A stretch of 51,180 nucleotides of DNA. Source: an uncultured Lachnobacterium sp. (GTDB taxonomy: Bacteria; Bacillota; Clostridia; Lachnospirales; Lachnospiraceae). Position 1 is the stretch's first letter, and each line of letters begins with the position of its first letter. This document shows, in pieces, positions 17,988 to 25,695 of this stretch. The notes under the pieces are model-generated. The model made no database searches and was not told where the DNA came from. It worked only from the letters and a program-made list of their open reading frames with translations. The translations under genes were made by a program, and so were the position numbers. The DNA is taken from the NCBI GenBank assembly GCA_900543445.1, contig UQRC01000015.1:1-51180 (forward strand). Direction: 5' to 3'.

Positions 17988-18555
17988 CATATATTCAACG
18001 AGTGCAAAATTCTGTGGCGGCGGGCTTGCACTGGGCGGCTGACTCTCGGGGCACCACCTTAGCGGAACACGATTTTAGACAAAATCACTGAATTTGCGAA
18101 AATCTCTGCCGGGCTCAACTTTTGTGTCCGAGCAATGCTTCGACTGCGGCACTCCGAATGTCCGCCTGACACAGATGTGCTCAAAATTTCTAGTCTGCCT
18201 AAGCGGAGCACTTCGCAAATTTTAATGTGCCCGCTCTCGGTTAATGTCTCCCCTCGAAGCATTATGGAGTGCCACTAAGGTATGAGGTCGCAAACACGAC
18301 CCGCGGGCACGGTATTGTTCAGCACTCCGCTAAGGCAGACACGAAATCCATCGGACACATTCTGTGTTCAGGCGAACACCCGGAGCGCCACTGTCTAAGC
18401 TTGAGCGGACAGCAAATGATAAGAAGAGCCCGGCGGACATTTTCTGCAAATTCCTGATTTGGGATAACTAGTGTCCACTAAGGTGGTGCCCCGAGAGTCA
18501 GCCGCCCAGTGCAAGCCCGCCGCCACAAAATTTTTACACTCGGATATTATATATG
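17988..18555. repeat. Large imperfect palindrome (fold-back element) with 50-bp perfect outer arms
   Basis: Bases 18013-18062 are the exact reverse complement of 18478-18527 (50 of 50). Outside these, CGAGTG/CACTCG and CATATAT/ATATATG keep the pairing going, weakly to about 17970 and 18570. Inside, the arms pair imperfectly to a centre near 18270. For example GTCTGCCTAAGCGGAG (from 18193) pairs with CTCCGCTAAGGCAGAC (to 18340), and GCCGGGCTC pairs with GAGCCCGGC. The arms are GC-rich, unlike the AT-rich flanks. No credible gene was found inside, and no transposase or clear target duplication. It could be a mobile fold-back, a structured RNA leader of the LytTR gene, or an invertible segment. 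Confidence 0.85.
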
Positions 18556-18657
18556 ATAAAATACCAGGAAACAGAACGCAAGCGTAAACAGCAACAAGAC
18601 CTCATCCGAATTTCTTCAGATCAGGTCTGTATGCATGTGTAAAGGAGGGGGATGAAT
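18542..18657 (-). promoter_or_regulatory. Possible promoter beside the palindrome, reading into it
   Basis: On the minus strand TATAAT (18546-18551, plus-strand ATTATA) lies about 5 bases before the palindrome's CGAGTG edge, so a transcript starting there would begin with the fold-back and end in the LytTR gene. No good -35 box is visible. The remaining 100 bases to the GH3 stop hold an AGACCT/AGGTCT stem (about 18600-18630) without a clear T-run. Confidence 0.35.
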
Positions 18658-21051
18658 TTAATCTCGCCGAATGGTCGCGCGGATCAGATGTGCAGTACCC
18701 TTAATGCGATGCCCATTGGCCATCTCCGTGAGTGCCCGCGCCATCTCCATGGTTACAAATCCGCCCGTCATCTTGGCATAGCCGCGAATCGGCATATTGT
18801 AATTGAAAAGCACATTCAGATTCGGCTTGCCCTGCCATTCGCTGATTTTCAGCATCAGGCGAAGCACTCCGTAGAATATCTTTCCAATAATTCCTTTTCC
18901 ATAATAGAGCTGACATACGGCATCATTCATGCCGATCTCGCCGCTCCAGCTTCCGTCCGGGATCGGACGACCATATAATTGTTCAAAGGCTTCGTCTCCT
19001 ACCACCTTAACTTTGCCACTGAAATATTCCGGCATCTTATCTCTGCGGTACGGTCCTTCTGCAACCGTTCCGTTTACCTGCATCGGTGCCTGCAGCTGCA
19101 TCGTCTCTGCATCCGTTCCGATCATGATCTGATACTCGCCGGACTCAATCTCCCATGTATTTGTTCTCGTATCGAAGAATCGGAAGGTCTTATCATCAAA
19201 CGGAATCGAAACCTCCGTCTCTTCACCCGGCGCAAGCACAACACGCTTGAAACCTTTTAACTCGCGCACCGGGCGGAACACCGTGTCGGACTTCTTTCCG
19301 ATATACAGCTGCGCTACTTCCGCACCTGCTACATCACCGGTATTTGCAATTCCAAAGGTAACACCCTGCTCGTTTACCTTTAAATTATAATAACGAAACT
19401 TTGTATAACTGAGTCCATATCCAAACGGATAACGAACCTTTTTGTCAATCGTTGTATAATAGCGGTATCCGACATACAAAGCCTCGCGGAACTCGCTGCT
19501 CCGCTCCTTGCCCGGATAATAATGGTAGCAGGGCGTATCCTCATAATGAATTGGATAGGTCTCATTCAGTCGCCCGGATGGGTTCACTTTTCCGGTTAAA
19601 ACATTTAACATTGCGGATGCTCCGGCCTGTCCGCCGAGGTATCCGTGCACAATGCCTTTTACATACTGGTGCCAAGGCATCTCGATCGCCGATCCTGCAG
19701 ATAACACCACGACAAGGTTCTCATTCACCGTCGAAAGTTCATCAATAAGCATTCCCTGCGCATTCGGCATCATCATGTGTGTACGATCCAATCCTTCCGA
19801 TTCGCTGATCTCATCCAGTCCTCCAAAGAAAAGCACCACATCCGCGCTTTTGGCAGCCTCTTTTGCCTTACGCAGAAGATCCATCTTCGGCGGACGGTTT
19901 CTCACATACCCCTGCTCGTAAGAAACCATCACGATATCATACTCACCGATCATATCAAGGATTGCTTCCGGCTCCTTCGCCGGATTCACAAGTGAGGATC
20001 CAGCGCCCTGATATCTCGGTTTCTTGGCAAAATCACCGATGACAGCAACCTTGGTTCCCGGCTTAAGCGGAAGGATGTTATCCTGGTTCTTGAGAAGCAC
20101 GATGCTCTCCTCCGCTGCTTTACGTGCAAGCTTATGATGTGCCTCAACATCAAAGGTCGTACCCTTTGCTTTCTCTGTCGTGCCATGCGTTGCGAAGATA
20201 AGTGACAATAATTCATCTAATCTCTGATCCAGCACTTCTTCTTTTAAGGTTCCAGCCTGCACCGCTTTCACGATATCGCGCATTCCGGATTTGCCGGTAC
20301 CCGGCATCTCCAGATGACTTCCGTTCTGTACCCCGAGCTCATGATCGTTGCTACCACCCCAGTCAGAAATCACGCATCCGTCAAAGCCCCACTCATCCAC
20401 AAGAATCTCCTGCAAGAGATGTGAATTCTCATTTGCATACACGCCATTGATCTCATTGTATGCGGACATGATCGCCTTCGCCTTGCCTTCCTTGACTGCG
20501 ATCTCAAAGCCTGTTGTGTAGATTTCACGGAAGGTCCGCTCATCTACAATCGAATCGTTTGCCATACGGCGTAACTCCTGGCTGTTTACCGCAAAATGCT
20601 TCGGACATGCAGCCCCTCCTTTGCTTTGCATTCCACGCACATACGCTGCCGCCATCTTGCCTGCATGGTATGGATCCTCCGAGAAATACTCGAAGTTACG
20701 TCCGCACAATGGACTTCTCTTGATATTCAGCCCCGGTCCAAGGATGACATTGACATCCATCGTGGCTGCTTCCTCTGCAAGTGCCGCTCCGATCTCTTCT
20801 CCAAGCTCCTCGTCCCAACTGTTTGCAACCGTCGCCGCCGTCGGGAAACAGGTGGCCGGAAGGGATGCATTCAGTCCGAGATGATCTCCTGCACCAGCCT
20901 GCCTACGCAATCCGTGTGGTCCGTCTGACATCGTCATGGACGGAATGCCATACTTTTCAAAGTCAACCGTCTGCCATGTATTTTTTCCTGACATCATCAG
21001 CGCCTTTTCCTCAAGCGTCATCTTGCTGATAATCGATTCATATTTCAAGCT
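18658..21051 (-). CDS. Family 3 glycoside hydrolase (beta-glucosidase type)
   Basis: About 797 residues from the ATG at 21051, which has AGGCAGG 8 bases upstream; a longer start at 21093 is possible. Domain order is canonical. The catalytic barrel is about 10-300, with GPGLNIKRSPLCGRNFEYFSEDP, CPKHFAVNSQELRR and nucleophile aspartate in CVISDWGGSNDHE. The C-domain is about 330-560 (SIVLLKNQDNILPL, YQGAGSSLVNP). A fibronectin-III-like domain follows (about 590-670), then a C-terminal extension. There is no signal peptide, so it is probably cytoplasmic, unlike the membrane-anchored paralogue at 12158. Its upstream region carries the motif shared with the gtrA operon. Confidence 0.92.
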   Translation of the reverse strand, partial: SLKYESIISKMTLEEKALMMSGKNTWQTVDFEKYGIPSMTMSDGPHGLRRQAGAGDHLGLNASLPATCFPTAATVANSWDEELGEEIGAALAEEAATMDVNVILGPGLNIKRSPLCGRNFEYFSEDPYHAGKMAAAYVRGMQSKGGAACPKHFAVNSQELRRMANDSIVDERTFREIYTTGFEIAVKEGKAKAIMSAYNEINGVYANENSHLLQEILVDEWGFDGCVISDWGGSNDHELGVQNGSHLEMPGTGKSGMRDIVKAVQAGTLKEEVLDQRLDELLSLIFATHGTTEKAKGTTFDVEAHHKLARKAAEESIVLLKNQDNILPLKPGTKVAVIGDFAKKPRYQGAGSSLVNPAKEPEAILDMIGEYDIVMVSYEQGYVRNRPPKMDLLRKAKEAAKSADVVLFFGGLDEISESEGLDRTHMMMPNAQGMLIDELSTVNENLVVVLSAGSAIEMPWHQYVKGIVHGYLGGQAGASAMLNVLTGKVNPSGRLNETYPIHYEDTPCYHYYPGKERSSEFREALYVGYRYYTTIDKKVRYPFGYGLSYTKFRYYNLKVNEQGVTFGIANTGDVAGAEVAQLYIGKKSDTVFRPVRELKGFKRVVLAPGEETEVSIPFDDKTFRFFDTRTNTWEIESGEYQIMIGTDAETMQLQAPMQVNGTVAEGPYRRDKMPEYFSGKVKVVGDEAFEQLYGRPIPDGSWSGEIGMNDAVCQLYYGKGIIGKIFYGVLRLMLKISEWQGKPNLNVLFNYNMPIRGYAKMTGGFVTMEMARALTEMANGHRIKGTAHLIRATIRRD

Positions 21052-21169
21052 CATACGTAAAACCTGCCTTTTTTTGTCTTTAACATGTTCCATCCGACCT
21101 TATCTTTCCATCATTGTGGTCGTTTTTTCATCTGTTGGCATTGTAGCATAGCAAGCCGTAACTTTTTCA

Positions 21170-21210
21170 TTTTCTGCACAAATGGTCTTTTTTTATGCAT
21201 AAACTGCAAA
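21170..21210 (-). promoter_or_regulatory. Shared CTGCAC-type motif upstream of the second GH3 gene
   Basis: TTTTCTGCACAAA at 21170-21182 is identical to 15762-15774, and ATAAACTGCA at about 21199-21208 echoes ACAAACTGCA at 15770-15779. The spacing of about 30 bases between the two elements differs from the gtrA side. It is a candidate LytTR target. Confidence 0.45.
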
Positions 21211-21245
21211 ACCTCCCTCGCCGCAAGCGGCAAGAGAGGTCTCTC

Positions 21246-22322
21246 TTAGTCTAATGTTACCTTCATAAGGATCGGATTATGATCGGAATTCTTGAAATTA
21301 AGATTCTGTGTCTCGACCGACTCCACCGTCACATTACCTGATACGATAAATCCATCGATCAGATAATACTGGAACTTCTCGTGATCCGCTCCCGCATACG
21401 GCTGATCTAATGACCGGCAGGACGGCGCGCTATTGTCCGTCACAAGGGTAAGATCCTCCCCAAACAGATCGGTGTCGATCTCGCCCGGCTGCCACAGATC
21501 CTCGCTGATCTTGGGATACATGCTTGTGTCCACACCGGAAAAAGCCTGATTGAAGTCCCCGCCCGCGATCACATAATTACCATCATTTACTTCCTCCTGC
21601 AGGATTTCCTGAAGCATCTGTGTCTGTGCCGCCTTGCCATCTCCGTCGTCATACGCTTCCAGATGCAGATTGACAAGCACCAGTTCCTTATCACTTCCCT
21701 CAACCGGAACGCGGTCGATCATCAGACATCGCTTCAGATTCGCCGTACGGATTGGATAAGAAAATGGGCACGGAAGTGCAAATCTTCTGGAATCTTTGAC
21801 TTCATACTTCGATAGCGTCACAATACCGCTGTCCACCTTACCGATCGTCGGAAGCGGATACGGCACATACACAACCTTATAATTATTCGCAAAAGTGTCA
21901 CAGTATCCGCTTTGCGCCTCACGGATCAAATCCAATTCATCAATTCCGTGCGAACGCTTGGAATTACGGTCAACTTCCTGTAAGAACACAACATCCGGAT
22001 CAAGTCCTGCAATCTCATCATTGATTGCCGCCATATTCTTCTGAACGCGATCTTCGTCAGCGGTATTGACCATCGATCCACCATCCATGAAAAAATCCGC
22101 GTTATTGCCGAGCGCTCCGTATCCGGTATTCCACGTCAGCACGGACAGTGTATCACCTGCATGTACGGATGCTCCGCCTTGCCCGTTTACCGATAGTTCT
22201 TCGATTGTGTCCGGTTTGTACTCCGTTACCGTAAGTACAAGAAGCAATATAAGAAAAGCAACTAAGGTGACCGCCACAATTCCGGCGATCACCTGTAAAA
22301 TACGTTTTAATACAACATTCAT
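21246..22322 (-). CDS. Membrane-anchored endonuclease/exonuclease/phosphatase (EEP) family protein
   Basis: About 358 residues from the ATG at 22322, one base after the ABC ATPase stop; a longer frame overlaps that gene and is not preferred. One N-terminal membrane helix (about 8-32) would place the enzyme outside. The EEP fold is shown by LSVLTWNTGYGA, the metal-binding glutamate in VVFLQEVDRNS, LVNLHLEAYDDGDG, VIAGGDFNQAF and a final NSDHNPILMKV. The family includes nucleases, sphingomyelinases and phosphatases; the substrate cannot be told from sequence. It is the fourth gene of the T-box operon, a setting that does not explain its role. Confidence 0.88.
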   Translation of the reverse strand: MNVVLKRILQVIAGIVAVTLVAFLILLLVLTVTEYKPDTIEELSVNGQGGASVHAGDTLSVLTWNTGYGALGNNADFFMDGGSMVNTADEDRVQKNMAAINDEIAGLDPDVVFLQEVDRNSKRSHGIDELDLIREAQSGYCDTFANNYKVVYVPYPLPTIGKVDSGIVTLSKYEVKDSRRFALPCPFSYPIRTANLKRCLMIDRVPVEGSDKELVLVNLHLEAYDDGDGKAAQTQMLQEILQEEVNDGNYVIAGGDFNQAFSGVDTSMYPKISEDLWQPGEIDTDLFGEDLTLVTDNSAPSCRSLDQPYAGADHEKFQYYLIDGFIVSGNVTVESVETQNLNFKNSDHNPILMKVTLD

Positions 22323-22323
22323 T

Positions 22324-23097
22324 TTAATTACCACACTCAATACTGATTTCATTAAAGGTTCCAAGAATATCATCCACCTGGATGGCTTTCTTCTCATCTC
22401 CCGCCTTGTCGATGATCGCATGTCCCTGATGCATCATCAGAAGACGATCTCCATACTCGACCGCATAACGAAGATTGTGCGTAACCATAATTGTTGTCAC
22501 TTTCTTCTCCTCAACAATCTTGCCGGTCAGCTGCATAACGATCTCCGCAGTCTTCGGATCGAGCGCAGCCGTATGTTCATCGAGGATCAGAAACTCAATC
22601 GGATTCATCGTTGCCATCAGAAGCGCAAGTGTCTGTCGCTGTCCTCCGGACAAAGCCCCAACCTTCGTATGAAGCTTATCCTCAAGTCCCAGATTTACAC
22701 TTGCAAGCATCTCCTTATAAGCATCGATTCTTGCACGATTCGTCCCTCTTCCGAGTCCGTATGTCTTGCCCTTGTTATCAGCGATTGCAAGATTCTCAAG
22801 GATCGTCATCGACGGGCAGGTTCCCTTGGAAGGATCCTGGAACACGCGGCCAATTCTTCTGTGGCGGATGAAATCCTTCTGCTTCGTGATATCAACACCA
22901 TTCACAATGATGGAACCTCCATCAATTGGAATCGATCCGCAGATAATGTTGAGCATCGATGTCTTACCAGATCCGTTGCTTCCGACCACCGATACGAACT
23001 GTCCGTCTTCAATTTTCAGATTAAAATCATCAAACAGGCAGATCTCATTGATCGTGCCGGGATTATACATTTTATGAATATGATTTAACTCCAGCAT
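22324..23097 (-). CDS. ABC transporter ATP-binding protein (TrpZ-like)
   Basis: 257 residues. Walker A is GSNGSGKTS (about 38-46), the signature is ALSGGQRQTLAL, Walker B is FLILDEHTAALDPKTA and the switch histidine is in MVTHNLRYA. It directly follows the permease gene with no gap and powers the importer encoded with it. The family of binding protein and the Trp T-box upstream point to an aromatic amino acid, most likely tryptophan. Confidence 0.93.
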   Translation of the reverse strand: MLELNHIHKMYNPGTINEICLFDDFNLKIEDGQFVSVVGSNGSGKTSMLNIICGSIPIDGGSIIVNGVDITKQKDFIRHRRIGRVFQDPSKGTCPSMTILENLAIADNKGKTYGLGRGTNRARIDAYKEMLASVNLGLEDKLHTKVGALSGGQRQTLALLMATMNPIEFLILDEHTAALDPKTAEIVMQLTGKIVEEKKVTTIMVTHNLRYAVEYGDRLLMMHQGHAIIDKAGDEKKAIQVDDILGTFNEISIECGN

Positions 23098-23979
23098 CTA
23101 CGCCACCTTCTTTCTCTTCTTGCGATCCATTCCAAGCACAAGGATAATCAGGAACAGTACCGCTGTAATCAGCTTTAAGTCCGAAGACGGCATACCAAGC
23201 CTGATTGCGATTGCTACGCAGGCTTTATAGACGATGGATCCGATGATAACACTTGTTGTTACACGGATAAAAGTTACTTTCTTAAGAAGGCTGATTCCGA
23301 TGATAACACTCGCAAGTCCGATTACCATCGTGCCGGTTCCCATCGAAATATCAAAGTATCTCTGCTGCTGCGCGAAAATGCATCCGCTTAAACTTACCAG
23401 ACCATTGGCGATCGCCAGTCCGATAATCTTGATCGTACCTTTGTCCACACCCATCGATGTCACGATCGTCTCATTGTCACCTACTGCGCGAAGCAGATAA
23501 CCGGACTTGGTATTCATATACCAGTCTAGAATGAATTTCATGATCAGTGTGATGACCAAAATGATGATCACATTGGCAAACTGTGCCGCTGCGCCTTGAA
23601 ACACACCTCTTACCAGATCATTGTCAAAAAGCGTCGTCATATTGTAGATCGGCAGATTTGCCCGCCCCGCAATACGAAGGTTGACCGTATATAAAGCAGT
23701 CATCATAATGATTCCGGATAAGAGATCTCTTACCTTAAGCTTTACATGGATCAGACCAGTCAGGGTTCCGGCAACCGCACCTGCCGCAAATGCGATCACA
23801 AGTGTCAGAAGCGGATTTACGCCTTTTGTAATTAAGACTGCTGACAGCGCCGCACCAAGCGGAAAGCTTCCGTCCACCGTCAGATCCGGAAAATCCAGAA
23901 TTGTGTATGTAATGTAAATTCCCAGTGCCATGATCGCATAGATCATACCCTGTTCAAAAACGCTTAAAACTAATGCCAC
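23098..23979 (-). CDS. ABC transporter permease (TrpY-like)
   Basis: About 293 residues if read from the GTG at 23979, which has GGGGGT 7 bases upstream; the ATG at 24081 would add a charged non-conserved extension. Eight or nine membrane helices are seen. The family signature TILDFPDLTVDGSFPLGAA follows the first helix, and VGDNETIVTSMGVDKGTIK looks like the cytoplasmic coupling loop. The C-terminus is basic (MDRKKRKK). It lies between the binding-protein and ATPase genes. Confidence 0.9.
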   Translation of the reverse strand: MALVLSVFEQGMIYAIMALGIYITYTILDFPDLTVDGSFPLGAALSAVLITKGVNPLLTLVIAFAAGAVAGTLTGLIHVKLKVRDLLSGIIMMTALYTVNLRIAGRANLPIYNMTTLFDNDLVRGVFQGAAAQFANVIIILVITLIMKFILDWYMNTKSGYLLRAVGDNETIVTSMGVDKGTIKIIGLAIANGLVSLSGCIFAQQQRYFDISMGTGTMVIGLASVIIGISLLKKVTFIRVTTSVIIGSIVYKACVAIAIRLGMPSSDLKLITAVLFLIILVLGMDRKKRKKVA

Positions 23980-24153
23980 AGTGTTACCCCCATGTTTCTT
24001 AACTTGTATATCTACTTCATAATTCCGATTTCTCCGTTCTTCGAACTCCCGAAATCGAACAATCATGCGCAATCCGGGCATACCGCCCTCCTTGCTTATG
24101 ACTGTTTATCCGTCAAATAAATAAGCAGCTTTACCTGCAAGCAGTCATGCTGC

Positions 24154-25200
24154 TTATTTGCTTGACAGAATTATTTCATCAAATGTCTGCGCTGCATCCT
24201 TAATATATGCATCATCTAATTTCATTCCGATCTTGTCAGCAGCTGCTGTATTGACATATAACTCAGCTTTGGAAGCGGTAATAAAATTGGTATCTTTTGT
24301 CGTTGCTTCACCTTTTAAGATCTTGGCTGCAAGTTCGCCGGTCTCAATGCCCAGCTGATAATAATCAATACCCATAGATGCGACACATCCTGACTTTACC
24401 TGCTCAATCTCGCTTCCGAATACCGGGATGCCTGCATTGTTTGCCTTATCCAGTACCGTCTGTAATGCATTAACAACCGTATTGTCTGTCAGGTTACATA
24501 AGCAGTCTACTTTCGATACTAAGTCTGTTGCTGCGATCTCGATATCTGCAGATGTATTAATTCCGGTATCCACGATTTCAAATCCGTAATCACCGGCAAG
24601 ACTCTTGTACTGCTCGATCGTGCTGCATGAATTTGCCTCACTTGTTGTATAAAGGATACCGATCTTCTTTGCATCCGGAAGCATCTCACGAATCATCTTA
24701 AGCTGCTCCTTTACCGGAAGCACATCAGAAGATCCTGTAATGTTACCAACATTCGTTCCGTCCTCATTTGCAAGTCCTGCGCTTACCGGATCCGATACTG
24801 CGGTATAGACAACCGGAATATCGGTATTTAAACAGGAATTGTATGCACTTGATGCACAAGGCGTTGCAATCGCACAGATCATATCCACCTTGGCAGATAC
24901 ATAACTGTCGGCGATCGTGCTCGCTGTACCGGTGTCTGTCTGTGCATTCTGATACTCAACGGTCAGATTCTTGCCCTCCTCGATACCTGCATTCTTAAGT
25001 CCTGCAAGAAATCCCTCGCGGCAGTTATCAAGCGAACCATGCTCCGCAAACTGTGAGATACCGATCGTATAACTCTCTCCTCCAGCCTGTGCTGCGGCAC
25101 TCTGTGTACCGGTTGTACTGTTGTCTGTTCCGCCGCATCCTGCAACCATTCCCATGGTACATACTGCTGTAAGTAATAATGCCAAAATTTTCTTCTTCAT
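24154..25200 (-). CDS. ABC transporter substrate-binding lipoprotein (TrpX-like)
   Basis: About 348 residues from the ATG at 25200 with GAAAGGA upstream; the open frame begins further up in the leader. The lipoprotein signal is MKKKILALLLTAVCTMGMVAGCGG, written here as residues 1-24 with lipobox VAGC. The body is of the ABC_sub_bind type (YTIGISQFAEHGSLDNCREG, YTAVSDPVSAGL, GILYTTSEANSC). In Firmicutes this family with such a permease and ATPase is known as TrpXYZ and is often under T-box control, as here. It binds the transported ligand at the outer membrane face of the cell. Confidence 0.9.
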   Translation of the reverse strand: MKKKILALLLTAVCTMGMVAGCGGTDNSTTGTQSAAAQAGGESYTIGISQFAEHGSLDNCREGFLAGLKNAGIEEGKNLTVEYQNAQTDTGTASTIADSYVSAKVDMICAIATPCASSAYNSCLNTDIPVVYTAVSDPVSAGLANEDGTNVGNITGSSDVLPVKEQLKMIREMLPDAKKIGILYTTSEANSCSTIEQYKSLAGDYGFEIVDTGINTSADIEIAATDLVSKVDCLCNLTDNTVVNALQTVLDKANNAGIPVFGSEIEQVKSGCVASMGIDYYQLGIETGELAAKILKGEATTKDTNFITASKAELYVNTAAADKIGMKLDDAYIKDAAQTFDEIILSSK

Positions 25201-25374
25201 AATTTTGTCCTTTCTCCAAGCCTTTCCTGCCGGAAAACTCAGACCTCTCATAATTTTTAAAGTTTTGTTGTATCAGATATTAGCCAATCCGATACATCAT
25301 GTGCTCTTATTTTATGAGTGTGGCTTCGCTTACATTTCAGGACGTCTCCCGAATAAGATTGTTTATCTTATAAA

Positions 25375-25661
25375 GAAAAAACCGTCCCAAGCCTACGCTT
25401 GAGACGGTAATAAAATCTTTATTATCGCGGTACCACTCAAATTGACAAAATGTCCACTCATTCATGTACGATGCCATACATGCCGAACTGGTAACGGGTT
25501 CGGATCCCCGTTGACGCCTACTCCCAAGCTTAAAGTTTCGGGCCACCCTCGAAAGTCCATTCAACCAATCCATCCATACTGCATCCCACCGCCTGCAGCT
25601 CTCTGTAATATCAGGAAAAGTCTACTACTCTTTCTCATCGGTTTGCTTTTTTATAGGTAGT
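25375..25661 (-). promoter_or_regulatory. T-box riboswitch, probable tryptophan specifier, upstream of TrpXYZ-type operon
   Basis: The minus strand carries the T-box core TGGTACCGCG (25426-25435), an AGAGAGC bulge-type element and stem I features. A likely UGG specifier (25557-25559) sits in the context GAA-UGG-A. The terminator stem ACCGTCTCAAGC / GCTTGGGACGGT (25381-25408) is followed by a U-run. Uncharged tRNA binding would favour the antiterminator and expression of the transporter and the EEP gene. The core sequence is unmistakable; the specifier codon is read by eye and several UGG triplets lie close by. Confidence 0.92.
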
Positions 25662-25690
25662 ACTTTACGCTTTTTCGATGACTTTGTCAA
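25662..25690 (-). promoter_or_regulatory. Promoter of the T-box leader
   Basis: TTGACA (25685-25690), a 17-base spacer and TAAAGT (25662-25667) on the minus strand, starting just 6 bases after the comEC stop and placing the transcript start at the head of the T-box leader. Confidence 0.8.
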
Positions 25691-25695
25691 GCACT

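Noticed and set aside
18059..18457. Short open frames on both strands inside the GC-rich palindrome
   Set aside because: They arise from high GC and the inverted repeat, have no start signals, and the two arms do not conserve a reading frame.
17988..18555. Insertion sequence or classical MITE
   Set aside because: There is no transposase and no convincing target duplication at the edges; pairing runs through the whole element rather than only the ends. Not fully excluded.
22323..22421. Longer N-terminus of the EEP protein and similar extended starts at argC, the ferredoxin-type, HMA and AgrC-like genes
   Set aside because: The extensions overlap neighbouring genes or leaders and lack ribosome sites, while internal ATG or GTG codons with good sites match the family starts.
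25337..25573. 78-codon minus-strand frame in the T-box leader
   Set aside because: It covers the T-box core and terminator, which explain the sequence fully.
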